From JALJPB01 sp034111045 (GTDB lineage Bacteria > Pseudomonadota > Gammaproteobacteria > Enterobacterales > Alteromonadaceae): a DNA stretch of 64,000 nt. Location of the stretch: contig JAWUYA010000001.1 of NCBI GenBank assembly GCA_034111045.1, forward strand, positions 1 through 64,000, given 5' to 3'. Position numbers and translations under genes: made by a program. Within the stretch, counting starts at the first letter, position 1; every line of letters starts with the position of its first letter. The notes under the pieces are model-generated. The model had not been told where the DNA came from and did no database searches. It saw only the letters and a program-made list of their open reading frames with translations. This document shows positions 54,522 through 63,654 of this stretch, piece by piece.

Positions 54522-54555
54522 AAAAAGCCAGTAGTTTTTAAATTACTGGCTTTTT
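54522..54555. terminator. bidirectional terminator after slyD
   Basis: AAAAAGCCAGTA (54522-54533) pairs with TACTGGCTTTTT (54544-54555), with a 10-base loop. It lies between the convergent slyD and ABC/M1 genes and has T-runs on both strands. Confidence 0.88.
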
Positions 54556-54573
54556 ATTGCTTATCAAAGCGTA

Positions 54574-57500
54574 CTACAAGCGATAAATATTATCCGCACT
54601 ATCTCTATCCACTAGTTTGATAAAAGGGTCGACGCCAACAAATGTAGGCTGGCCCTTAATTTGAATAGTTATCTCATTTGTACCCGTTTTAATTTGATGT
54701 TTTTGCAAGTACATCACAAAATCTTTAGCGCTCAAGTCTTCAGGGTCTGCACTAAATAAACCAATATCGACAAGGTCGACAAACTCAACTTCTGTTTCTT
54801 TACCTTGACCATCTGCATGCATTAATGCCGCTTCAATGGTTAAGGTCACATCAAATAGCTCCGCGTCACCTTCAACAGCTGTCACCTCAACCTTAGTAGT
54901 TTTTAGATCATACAAACTTATGTATTCAAATAAACCACTAATAAACGCTCTTTCTTGTTCATTAGTATCTTGGTTTAGGTAACTGAGTAAATTTAATGTT
55001 GTTGGATAAGGTGTACTGTTATATTTAAATTCAACCAAGAAGTCATGTAGTGCTTTATTTAGACGTTCTTCACCTATGCGATCTTTGAGTGACATCATAA
55101 TCACTGAGCCTTTTCGATAATGGATATATTGCTGATTTTCACTGCGATATACTGGCATTTCTTCTAAAGTCTCAACGCTACGGCCACGGAGATAACTGTC
55201 AAGTTCATATTTTAAGAATTTACGAATTTTCTCAGTACCGTATTTTTTCTCCATCACCATAAGTGCACTGTATTGCGATAACGTTTCAGAGACTATTGCG
55301 CTGCCTTGAACATTTGCCGCGCCTACTTGATGACCCCACCACTGATGTGCTACCTCATGCGCGGTAACATAATAAACAGGGTCAATATTTTCAGGATCTC
55401 GTAAATCGGTAATAAAGCCAATTTTTTCTGAATAAGGCACCGTATTGGCGAAACTCTGGGCAAAGGAGCGATAACCGGGGAACTCAATAATACGCATTTG
55501 TTTGTGCTGATAAGGGCCAAAATTTTCAGTAAAGTAATCAATGGAGTCTTGGACTGACTCAATCATGCGTTCAACATTCATTGCATGGTCTTTATGATAA
55601 TACACTTCTATATCAATCCCCTTATAAATCTGTTTTTTAGATGCTAAACGAGCCGACATCACAGAGTAAAAGTTCACCATAGGTGCATCCATTTTATAGT
55701 GATAGATATTACGGCCATTTTCTTGTTTTTTACTTTGCAAATAACCCGGGGCAATTGCAAATTGATCCAAAGATGTTGACACCGTTGCTTCAAAATCTAT
55801 AAAGCCAATACCTTTACCAAAATCACTTTCGTTATAATATTGCTCCTCTTCAAGTTTATTGGCTCGCTTTAACGGTTCAAGACCGTGCTTGCGTCTATCG
55901 TGACGGTCGTTGAGTTGCCAGCTCTGCTGATAACCAAAGTTAGGGAATAAACTGTTATTATCGATAAAGGTGCCGTTTTCAACTAAAGTGACATCGCCAC
56001 TGCCATCCGCAAACCCCTGATGGGCACGTTCAGCAATCAATTTTCCCGTTCTAAACTCACCTGGCTGCAATGGTATATCAAACTCGAACCATGCAGTATC
56101 AAACTCTTCATCTAATATGCCCAGCTCTCCACCCTCAATTTCAACACCCCATTGTTTACTAAAGCGGGGCTTTGCTACTAAAAATCGAGTAATTGCTTCA
56201 TTTGAAGTATTGGTTACCGTAATTTCAGATAAAGCCTTTATGCGGCGTTCGTTTGCATAAATGTCTATTTTTGCGTGAGTTTTAGTAATAATAGGTATTT
56301 CAGCATTAATATATTGTACGTATTTATGCTCGTACCCTGCTTGTCTATCTTCTTGAACATCTTCAATCACAAACTCATTTAAAACCCGAGTATTGTAATG
56401 AATATAAGTCCCGCTTCCGATAAAAACGATAAAACCAAGGGCAACAATAACTCTTCCTTTTACTCCTAGGTAGTAACCAACATTTTTCATCCGAGTTTTT
56501 AATGTTTGTGCTGGTCCTCTATGCCATAACCCATGACTTAACCCAGCTAAAACAATAGCAAGGCCAGTCCAATACAACATATACCAAGTATGTGCTTCAA
56601 GGAAATGTCCATAACCATTGATGTCTGAGTATAAAACTTGGGGGGCGTTTGAAAATTGATACATGTTATGACTAAAGCCAAAGTTGCTTAACGTAATAGT
56701 ACTGATGATATAAAGCACAAAGAGCATCATGCCCACATATTTATTAGGGCTAATCACTTGTAAGAAAAAGGCCAATACAGCGGTTAGAAATAAAGGATAT
56801 AAATTAATATACCCTAAACGAATAATATATTGAGATATCTCATAATCATTAAAACCTTGCAGCATTTGGTTGACTATGGTCACCACCATACCAAAGACAT
56901 ACAGCAAGGTAAGTACTAAACTAATGGCAATTATTTTTGATAACCAAAAAGTGATATTGCTTACTGGCATTGCATCAACTATGTCGCCCATGCCTGAATT
57001 ACGTTCCCGCCAAACAACTTCAGCACTGTAATAGGCTAAAACAATCATCATTAGCAAGCCTGTTGAACCTGTTATTAGCTCTACCATAGACTGAGTTAAT
57101 GGCCAGTTAGGTGTACCAAACATACCGCTAGGGTCGAGTAATGGGGCAACTAACAAAAAGATAGTTAATACACCTAGCACTAAAAAGGGGGCACTCAATA
57201 CCACTTGTTTAATTTCAAATTGAGTTCTCAAGATTAAGTGAGATAGAGTTTGAATACCGGCGCTTTTATAAGTGATGTTATTATTAAATAATGAACTAAC
57301 ATCTGTGGTTTTTCCCTGTGTCGCTTTTTTCTCGGCTTTTGCTTTAGGTAAACGAATTTTTAAGCGAAAGCCGCCAAATATCGCTAAAATCGCTACCGCA
57401 ATCGCTAGCCATAACAAACGATTTTGTAACAACAAGCCACTGAGTTCAATGGCAGTGTTATTTTTATCAAACATGGTCCAATAGCGGGTAACTTCTGTAA

Positions 57501-58155
57501 AGGTATTAGAAGCAAAGGGGTCAAGTATCGCGGCAAGCGTTCGATATTCAGGCTCAGAAGCGAAGCGTCCAGCAATAATATATAAAATAAATAGACCTAC
57601 TGCCGATAAATATACCGCCATCATTGAGCGAAAGCGCATGGCTACTGCGTAGAAAAAACAAGACAGTACAAATAACGTTGGTAAGGACAAATAAAAGAAA
57701 GAAGTAAAGTAATGACTTAAATTTGTAACTCCTAGGCGCTCAGGGTCTACCCAACCAGTTAGACTACCGATAAAACAACCTAACATAATACCTAAGGGGA
57801 CAAAGGCAAAGACAGTAGCGACTATGGCGAATGAACCTAAAAATCGCCCTAATTGATAACTCACCGGGTTTATCGGTTTACTATAAAGCAATTCTGACAT
57901 TTTACTGGTTTCATTTCTCGTTGCAGTACTAGCGACAAAATTAACCACTAAAAACATCGCAAATATCCCCATAATCAATAAGGTCTGGGCAATGGAAAAG
58001 GGACCATTGTAAACGACATTACCGCCACCACCAATTTGAACGTTCTCACTGACTGTTGCAAAAAAACTCAGTAAGAAAAAAATAAGTGAGGTGACATAAA
58101 AAGAAGGTTGACGGGTAAAATAACGCCACTCAAAAAGAAACATTTTAGCTAACAT
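54574..58155 (-). CDS. ABC-2 permease fused to M1-type zinc metallopeptidase
   Basis: The protein has 1193 aa. The N-terminal half (about 1-590) holds roughly a dozen transmembrane helices in two ABC-2 sets (SLIFFLLSFFATVSENVQ, ATRNETSKMSELLYSKPI, VVWRERNSGMGDIVDAMPVS). The C-terminal half is an M1 aminopeptidase-like domain with HEVAHQWW (zinc ligands His933 and His937) and the third ligand Glu957 in SETLSQYSALMV, plus a catalytic Tyr region YIHYRKGSVIMMSL. The usual GxMEN motif is not obvious. It starts 9 bases after the ATPase gene below. Such fusions occur in several proteobacteria and Bacteroidetes; the role is unknown, perhaps export coupled to peptide trimming. Confidence 0.9.
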   Translation of the reverse strand: MLAKMFLFEWRYFTRQPSFYVTSLIFFLLSFFATVSENVQIGGGGNVVYNGPFSIAQTLLIMGIFAMFLVVNFVASTATRNETSKMSELLYSKPINPVSYQLGRFLGSFAIVATVFAFVPLGIMLGCFIGSLTGWVDPERLGVTNLSHYFTSFFYLSLPTLFVLSCFFYAVAMRFRSMMAVYLSAVGLFILYIIAGRFASEPEYRTLAAILDPFASNTFTEVTRYWTMFDKNNTAIELSGLLLQNRLLWLAIAVAILAIFGGFRLKIRLPKAKAEKKATQGKTTDVSSLFNNNITYKSAGIQTLSHLILRTQFEIKQVVLSAPFLVLGVLTIFLLVAPLLDPSGMFGTPNWPLTQSMVELITGSTGLLMMIVLAYYSAEVVWRERNSGMGDIVDAMPVSNITFWLSKIIAISLVLTLLYVFGMVVTIVNQMLQGFNDYEISQYIIRLGYINLYPLFLTAVLAFFLQVISPNKYVGMMLFVLYIISTITLSNFGFSHNMYQFSNAPQVLYSDINGYGHFLEAHTWYMLYWTGLAIVLAGLSHGLWHRGPAQTLKTRMKNVGYYLGVKGRVIVALGFIVFIGSGTYIHYNTRVLNEFVIEDVQEDRQAGYEHKYVQYINAEIPIITKTHAKIDIYANERRIKALSEITVTNTSNEAITRFLVAKPRFSKQWGVEIEGGELGILDEEFDTAWFEFDIPLQPGEFRTGKLIAERAHQGFADGSGDVTLVENGTFIDNNSLFPNFGYQQSWQLNDRHDRRKHGLEPLKRANKLEEEQYYNESDFGKGIGFIDFEATVSTSLDQFAIAPGYLQSKKQENGRNIYHYKMDAPMVNFYSVMSARLASKKQIYKGIDIEVYYHKDHAMNVERMIESVQDSIDYFTENFGPYQHKQMRIIEFPGYRSFAQSFANTVPYSEKIGFITDLRDPENIDPVYYVTAHEVAHQWWGHQVGAANVQGSAIVSETLSQYSALMVMEKKYGTEKIRKFLKYELDSYLRGRSVETLEEMPVYRSENQQYIHYRKGSVIMMSLKDRIGEERLNKALHDFLVEFKYNSTPYPTTLNLLSYLNQDTNEQERAFISGLFEYISLYDLKTTKVEVTAVEGDAELFDVTLTIEAALMHADGQGKETEVEFVDLVDIGLFSADPEDLSAKDFVMYLQKHQIKTGTNEITIQIKGQPTFVGVDPFIKLVDRDSADNIYRL

Positions 58156-58164
58156 AATTACTCC

Positions 58165-59040
58165 TTAAGCAACATTACGGTGATTATGAAGGGTAGAAAA
58201 ATAGACATCTTCTAGATTAGCGGGTGCGACTTCAAAACCTTCAGGAGCATTATCAGCCATTACATGAACGATGGTTTGTCCGGCAAATAGTCGTTTTGAA
58301 ATAACCGTAAGGTTTTGCTCTAACTCAATAGCTTCTTGCTGAGATACTGACTTACGCCAAATTTGTCCGTTCAGTTTATCGGTTAATAAAATAGGGTTGC
58401 CTTCTAACACAATTTTACCTGACGCTAATACCGCCATATTAGGACAAAGTTCAGTAACATCTTCAACAATATGTGTGGATAAAATAATGGCTTTATCTTC
58501 GCCTAAACCAACCAATAGATTGTGAAAACGATTACGCTCTTCAGGATCTAGTCCTGCGGTAGGTTCATCAACAATTAATAAATCAGGGTCACCAAGCAAA
58601 GCTTGCGCAATACCAAAACGTTGGCGCATTCCACCAGAAAAACCACTGACGGCCTTTTTTTTATGCTGATAAAGGTTAGTTTGTGCTAACAAGCCATCAA
58701 CAGCTTCTTTGCGTTCTACTTTACTTTTAATACCTTTTAAAATAGCTAAATGGTCAAGTAGCTCATAAGCGCTAATGCGAGGGTAAACGCCAAAGTCTTG
58801 TGGCAAGTAGCCAAGTCGTTGACGTAAAGCTTGGGGATCGTTAAAAACATCAATACCGTCAAAATCAATATTGCCAGAGTCAGCATTTTGTAAAGTGGCA
58901 ATGGTCCGCATTAATGATGACTTACCTGCACCATTTGGCCCCAACAAGCCGAACATACCTTTAGGGATTTCCAGTGAAACATCGTCAAGTGCTTTAACAC
59001 CATTGTCGTAGGTTTTAGATAAGTTCTTAATTGTTAGCAT
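58165..59040 (-). CDS. ABC transporter ATPase partner of the permease-peptidase
   Basis: ATG 59040 follows GGGATAATA and gives 291 aa; a longer form from 59076 has no good site. The ATPase has Walker A LLGPNGAGKSSLMR, signature VSGFSGGMRQRFGIA, Walker B LLIVDEPTAGLDP and the His switch ILSTHIVEDV. It resembles the CcmA/drug-type ATPases that pair with ABC-2 permeases. The permease gene follows by 9 bases, so the two form one transporter. Confidence 0.93.
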   Translation of the reverse strand: MLTIKNLSKTYDNGVKALDDVSLEIPKGMFGLLGPNGAGKSSLMRTIATLQNADSGNIDFDGIDVFNDPQALRQRLGYLPQDFGVYPRISAYELLDHLAILKGIKSKVERKEAVDGLLAQTNLYQHKKKAVSGFSGGMRQRFGIAQALLGDPDLLIVDEPTAGLDPEERNRFHNLLVGLGEDKAIILSTHIVEDVTELCPNMAVLASGKIVLEGNPILLTDKLNGQIWRKSVSQQEAIELEQNLTVISKRLFAGQTIVHVMADNAPEGFEVAPANLEDVYFSTLHNHRNVA

Positions 59041-59154
59041 TATTATCCCTTGTTTTATTATTATTTTCAGGCACAAACCTTATGCTACTGTATACTTGAT
59101 GTAAATTATTTTATTTATAATTTTTTAAGAGCAAATCAATTGTATATAAATAAA

Positions 59155-59185
59155 AAAACCGATAGCCATTAAGACTATCGGTTTT
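59155..59185. terminator. terminator after the DUF1232 gene
   Basis: AAAACCGATAG (59155-59165) pairs with CTATCGGTTTT (59175-59185), with a 9-base loop and T-run on the minus strand. It lies 39 bases after the DUF1232 stop and upstream of the ABC ATPase gene. Confidence 0.82.
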
Positions 59186-59223
59186 AGTAATTATCATGAA
59201 GGCAACTATCGTTCAGTACCCCA

Positions 59224-59772
59224 TCAGAAAATAGATTTAAACGATGAACCTCCTCCTCTGCGAGAAGAGCGGCGAGCTCTCATTCTATTGTGAAGATCAC
59301 GGCGCTTAGCGCCTAACCATTCTTCACGAGTAATAGTATTGTCACCTTTTCGGCCTTCCTCACGTTCACGGTACGCACAAAACTCTTCAAAAGCATCAAT
59401 GTCATCTTTAAATTCTGCAGCGACTAGCTCTATCATAATGGCATCATCTAAAAAGCCTAACACCGGAATATGATCAGGCACTAAATCCTCTGGCTCACTA
59501 AAATAAGCTAATGCACTTAACACTTCAGAACGCTCTTCTTCAGGAATTTGCCATTCTTCGTCTTCTATAATTGCCACCATAGTTTCTAATTTTTGTAAAC
59601 GTTCACTTACGAACTCAGGTACAGAGCCTTTAACATCAGCACTTAATCTTTTTGCATTGGCCAAAATAGAGTCTTCATCAAAATTTTTAACATTTCCTTG
59701 GGCTTTCTTCATTACTTTACGAAAATGTTCTAAGTCAGCATCATTTAGGGTAAATTTAACTTCTATTGCCAT
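59224..59772 (-). CDS. DUF1232 / YkvA family protein
   Basis: The protein has 182 aa. The DUF1232 core is LSALAYFSEPEDLVPDHIPV followed by LGFLDDAIMIELV, close to the family consensus of PxDLIPDxIPxxGxLDD. The N-terminal 70 residues are helical and acidic; the C-terminus is basic (KRRDLHNRMRARRSSRRGGG), which could bind nucleic acid or membrane lipid. Function is unknown. Single gene, flanked by terminators. Confidence 0.85.
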   Translation of the reverse strand: MAIEVKFTLNDADLEHFRKVMKKAQGNVKNFDEDSILANAKRLSADVKGSVPEFVSERLQKLETMVAIIEDEEWQIPEEERSEVLSALAYFSEPEDLVPDHIPVLGFLDDAIMIELVAAEFKDDIDAFEEFCAYREREEGRKGDNTITREEWLGAKRRDLHNRMRARRSSRRGGGSSFKSIF

Positions 59773-59911
59773 GGTTTATCTCCATATTGACTTTAATGAT
59801 TAGCATTGAGATCGAAAAACTTACGATCAACTTAATGACTATAGATTAAAAATTTCATTAAATTAAGGTATTCACAGTTATTAATTAATTATTAATTAAT
59901 AACTTGTAAAT

Positions 59912-59931
59912 AAAAAAACACCCGAAGGTGC
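59912..59931 (-). terminator. terminator after lysS
   Basis: On the minus strand GCACC and GGTGT enclose a TTCG loop and are followed by a run of T. It lies 30 bases after the lysS stop. Confidence 0.8.
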
Positions 59932-59960
59932 TTGATAAAAATGAAGGACATGAATTAAAT

Positions 59961-61547
59961 TTATTCAGTTTCAGGGCGCATATGAGGAAATAATATAACG
60001 TCTTTAATTGTTGGGGAATCACTAAATAACATCACTAATCGGTCAATACCAATACCTTCCCCAGCCGTTGGTGGTAAACCATGCTCTAATGCGCGAATAT
60101 AATCATCATCGAAATGCATCGCTTCATCATCACCTGCATCTTTTTCTTCCACTTGTTTTTTAAAGCGAGCGGCTTGATCTTCGGCATCGTTTAACTCAGA
60201 GAAACCATTAGCTAATTCACGACCACCAACAAAAAATTCAAACCTGTCGGTAATAAATGAATTTTTATCATTGCGACGAGCAAGTGGTGAAACTTCCCAT
60301 GGATATTCGGTGATGAAAGTAGGTTGATCCAATAAATGCTCAGCAACCTCTTCAAAAATTTCACAAATGTATTTACCAGGGCCCCAAACTTTTGCAGCTT
60401 CACCTTCTTTGACCCCAACCGCTTTTGCTATCGCTTTAATGGCATCAAAATTATTTTCAGGATCTCGTAGTGCTGCCTCATCAATATGAGCCGCGCCATG
60501 ATGCTCTTTACCATGCTTGAGAATGGCATCAACCATAGATAAACGCACAAACGGTTGACCAAAGTCGTAAAATTTCTCTTCTAGTACTTCACCTTCACTG
60601 TTTTTTACTGTATTTCGTATTATGGGGGTACCCAACACATCTTCAGCGATTGTACGAAGCATATCTTCTGTGAGGTTCATTAGATCATTATAATCAGCAT
60701 AAGCTTGGTAGAACTCAATCATAGTAAATTCGGGGTTATGACGAGTTGATAAACCTTCATTACGGAAGTTACGGTTAATTTCAAAGACCCGTTCAAAACC
60801 ACCCACTACCAAACGCTTCAAATAAAGCTCAGGAGCAATACGTAAATACATGTCAAGATCAAGGGCATTATGATGCGTCATGAAAGGCTTAGCTGTTGCG
60901 CCTCCAGGGATAACTTGTAACATTGGCGTTTCAACTTCCATAAAGTCACGACTGACTAGATATTTACGAATGCCATCAACAATTTTCGAGCGCATTTTAA
61001 AGGTATTACGGGTATCTTCATTAATGATTAAATCAACATAACGCTGACGATATTTAGTTTCTTGATCTGATAGGCCATGAAACTTTTCAGGCAATGGGCG
61101 TAACGATTTAGTTAATAATGAATATTCTGCCATATTAACGTAAAGATCGCCCTTACCTGATTTATGTAAAACACCTCTAACACCGATAATATCACCAATA
61201 TCTAATGAGCCCCAACGTGCTCTGATATCTTTTTGTACCGTTTTTTCAGCATAAGCTTGTATGCGGCCTGACATATCTTGAACAACTAAGAATGGACCAC
61301 GCTTAGCCATAACACGCCCAGCAATGGCATAAGTCACTTGAAGCTCTTCAAGTGCTTCTTTTGATTTTTCACCATGTTCAGCTTGAATGTCAGCGGCTAA
61401 ATGCTCGCGATTAAAGTCATTTGGAAAACCATTAGCCGAGCAATTTGTACGAATTTTATCTAATTTCACACGGCGTTCAGCAATGAGTTTGTTTTCATCT
61501 TTTGCTGCTTGTTGGCTAGATGTGTTATTTTTAACCTTGTCTGTCAT
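59961..61547 (-). CDS. lysS: lysyl-tRNA synthetase, class II
   Basis: The protein has 528 aa. The N-terminal OB fold binds the anticodon (about 70-160, TYAIAGRVMAKRGPFLVVQD). Class II motif 1 is in FMEVETPMLQVIPGGATAKPF, motif 2 is FEINRNFRNEGLSTRHNPEFT and motif 3 is GLPPTAGEGIGIDRLVMLF. It charges tRNA-Lys. The N-terminus (about 20 residues, charged) is slightly longer than in E. coli. prfB is upstream, with the prfB-tail duplicate between. Confidence 0.98.
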   Translation of the reverse strand: MTDKVKNNTSSQQAAKDENKLIAERRVKLDKIRTNCSANGFPNDFNREHLAADIQAEHGEKSKEALEELQVTYAIAGRVMAKRGPFLVVQDMSGRIQAYAEKTVQKDIRARWGSLDIGDIIGVRGVLHKSGKGDLYVNMAEYSLLTKSLRPLPEKFHGLSDQETKYRQRYVDLIINEDTRNTFKMRSKIVDGIRKYLVSRDFMEVETPMLQVIPGGATAKPFMTHHNALDLDMYLRIAPELYLKRLVVGGFERVFEINRNFRNEGLSTRHNPEFTMIEFYQAYADYNDLMNLTEDMLRTIAEDVLGTPIIRNTVKNSEGEVLEEKFYDFGQPFVRLSMVDAILKHGKEHHGAAHIDEAALRDPENNFDAIKAIAKAVGVKEGEAAKVWGPGKYICEIFEEVAEHLLDQPTFITEYPWEVSPLARRNDKNSFITDRFEFFVGGRELANGFSELNDAEDQAARFKKQVEEKDAGDDEAMHFDDDYIRALEHGLPPTAGEGIGIDRLVMLFSDSPTIKDVILFPHMRPETE

Positions 61548-61583
61548 GTTGTTTCTCGTTACTTAATTTTAAAGCGTTTATGT

Positions 61584-61671
61584 GATAAACCCGAAGGTAG
61601 GGTTGCTTCAATAAACTTGTCTAAATCACCATAGTGTAAGGATTGCTATCTGGTACACGCGATTTTCAACG
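61584..61671 (-). pseudogene. decayed duplicate of the prfB 3' end
   Basis: A 26-base block (61605-61630) is identical to 61710-61735 inside prfB, and 13 bases at 61659-61671 are identical to 61757-61769, in the same order and orientation. In the prfB frame the copy reads GDLDKFIEATLPSGL where prfB has GDLDKFIEASLKSGL. The middle part is diverged and one base out of frame. It lies just downstream of the real stop. Confidence 0.8.
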
Positions 61672-61687
61672 TCATTTTTTCTTATTT

Positions 61688-62786
61688 TTATAAACCAGAT
61701 TTTAAACTGGCTTCAATAAACTTGTCTAAATCACCGTCGAGTACCGCTTGAGTATTGCGATTTTCAACGCCTGTTCTTAAATCTTTAATACGGCTGTCAT
61801 CTAATACATATGAGCGAATTTGACTGCCCCAACCAATATCTGATTTACCGTCTTCGAGTTGTTGTTTATCTGCATTTTGCTTTTGAATTTCTAATTCATA
61901 AAGCTTCGCTTTTAATAACTTCATCGCCGTTGCACGATTTTTATGCTGTGAGCGATCACTTTGACATTGCACTACTGCACCTGTTGGTTCATGCGTAATA
62001 CGAATTGCCGAGTCAGTTTTATTGACGTGCTGTCCACCTGCACCTGATGCACGATAAGTATCTATTCGTAAATCAGCAGGGTTAATATCGATTTCAATAT
62101 TGTCATCAATCTCAGGATAAATAAACGCTGAGGCAAAAGAGGTATGACGACGGCCGCTGGAGTCAAAGGGTGATTTTCTGACTAAGCGATGAACGCCTGT
62201 TTCAGTTCGTAACCAACCATAGGCATATTCACCAGTATATTTAATGGTACACCCTTTAATACCTGCAACATCACCATCGGTGACTTCAATCGCTTGAGTT
62301 TGGTAACCATGGGCTTCACCCCATCTCAAGTACATCCGCATTAGCATTTCGGCCCAATCCTGTGCTTCAGTGCCTCCAGAGCCAGATTGAATATCTAAAT
62401 AGCAGCTTGCGCTATCGTGTTCACCAGAAAACATTCGACGAAATTCGAGTTTTTCTAACACAACATCTAAAGCGTTTGCTTCAGATTCAGCTTCATCAAA
62501 GGTTTCTTGGTCTTGCTCTTCAACCGCCAATTCAACTAATTCTTCTATATCGTTACAACCGAACTCTAATTCAACAATAGTATTAACAACCTCTTCAAGG
62601 GAGCTGCGTTCTTTGCCTAATGCTTGCGCCCGTTCAGGCTCATTCCACACATCCGGCAATTCTAATTCTCGACTCACTTCAACTAAACGTTCTGCTTTAA
62701 CATCGTAGTCAAAGATACCCCCGAAGTAATAAGCTGCGTTCGCGAATTTCTTTTACTTTATTTAATACTGGATTTATTTCAAACAT
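61688..62786 (-). CDS. prfB: peptide chain release factor 2, with programmed +1 frameshift
   Basis: Translation starts at ATG 62786 (MFEINPVLNKVKEIRERSLL), runs 25 codons to CTT at 62714-62712 and meets TGA. A +1 shift reads GAC from 62710 and continues to 61688, giving 365 aa, the same as E. coli. The SPF stop-codon motif appears in RKSPFDSSGRRHTS and the GGQ motif in ASGAGGQHVNKTDSA. RF2 ends translation at UGA and UAA. RF2 shortage favours the shift, so the gene regulates itself. The usual lysS neighbour is downstream. Confidence 0.97.
62708..62723 (-). promoter_or_regulatory. prfB programmed frameshift site
   Basis: On the minus strand CGGGGG-TAT-CTT-TGA-C. The GGGGG is the internal Shine-Dalgarno-like element, three bases before the slippery CTT, then the in-frame UGA with C after it, a weak stop context. 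Compared with E. coli, the base before the G run is C and not A. Confidence 0.93.
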
Positions 62787-62902
62787 AAGTATGCAAATAT
62801 AACCTTTAAAACACGCTATTTTATCGTGTTTTTTTCTAATCAAAAATAAGTGGAATAAAAACAGTCGAGAATTGTAGCTTAAAAATCGAGGTAAATAAAC
62901 GG

Positions 62903-63637
62903 CTAAGGGGCATTGCTTTGGCTTTTCAATTGAAAAGCTTTATCTTTAACTAATATAAGGAAAAGAGCAGAAGCGATGCCCGCAGAGGCAAATATCATGC
63001 ACATAACCATAATTTGATAGCGAACTGCAATAAATGGGGATACGCCTGATAATATCTGTCCTGTCATCATACCGGGAAGTGAAACAATACCCACTGCGAA
63101 TAAAGCATTAATATTGGGTATCATCGATGTTTGAAATGCGGTATTTCTTGCCTCCTGATAACTAATCTTTTTTGATAATTCAGCATAAAAACGCTCACCA
63201 GACAAACTCACCGAATTAATACAACTGGCAAAAATCATTCCAGCAAGAGGTAATAATGTTTGGGGTTGATACCAAGGGCTAAGATTTAAAACACCTTGGG
63301 TGATAACTATAATGGTAAAAGCAGCACTGATCGATATTGAGATCATTGCACTTTTAACGAATTTTGTTTTGATGACAGGTAAGTTACTCAGCGCAATCCA
63401 ACTAGAAAACAACACCATGACGACTAATATAAAACCCACTAACCAAGCGCTATCGGATTCAAAAATATAAACTAATACATAACCAACCAATAAGAGTTGC
63501 ACTAACATGCGAGATATTGCAATCATTGCCCTTTGGCTATTTAAAGACCATTTAGCCAAAATAAAAAGCACTACAGTGACAGGAATAAACGCATAAGCAA
63601 GATTTTGCAGGGAAATGGTATTTATTGTCTGGTCCAT
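62903..63637 (-). CDS. fetB: FetB/YbbM-like permease (UPF0014)
   Basis: The protein has 244 aa with seven or so transmembrane helices. The family features are AISRMLVQLLLVGYVLVYIF, FSSWIALSNLP, PLAGMIFASCINSVSLSGERF, and SLPGMMTGQILSGVSPF. In E. coli FetB pairs with ATPase FetA for iron efflux. No fetA-like gene is visible within the window on either side. It starts 17 bases after recJ, so it is probably read with it. Substrate is inferred from the family only. Confidence 0.87.
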   Translation of the reverse strand: MDQTINTISLQNLAYAFIPVTVVLFILAKWSLNSQRAMIAISRMLVQLLLVGYVLVYIFESDSAWLVGFILVVMVLFSSWIALSNLPVIKTKFVKSAMISISISAAFTIIVITQGVLNLSPWYQPQTLLPLAGMIFASCINSVSLSGERFYAELSKKISYQEARNTAFQTSMIPNINALFAVGIVSLPGMMTGQILSGVSPFIAVRYQIMVMCMIFASAGIASALFLILVKDKAFQLKSQSNAP

Positions 63638-63654
63638 GCTTTTTCCTAAGTTTT

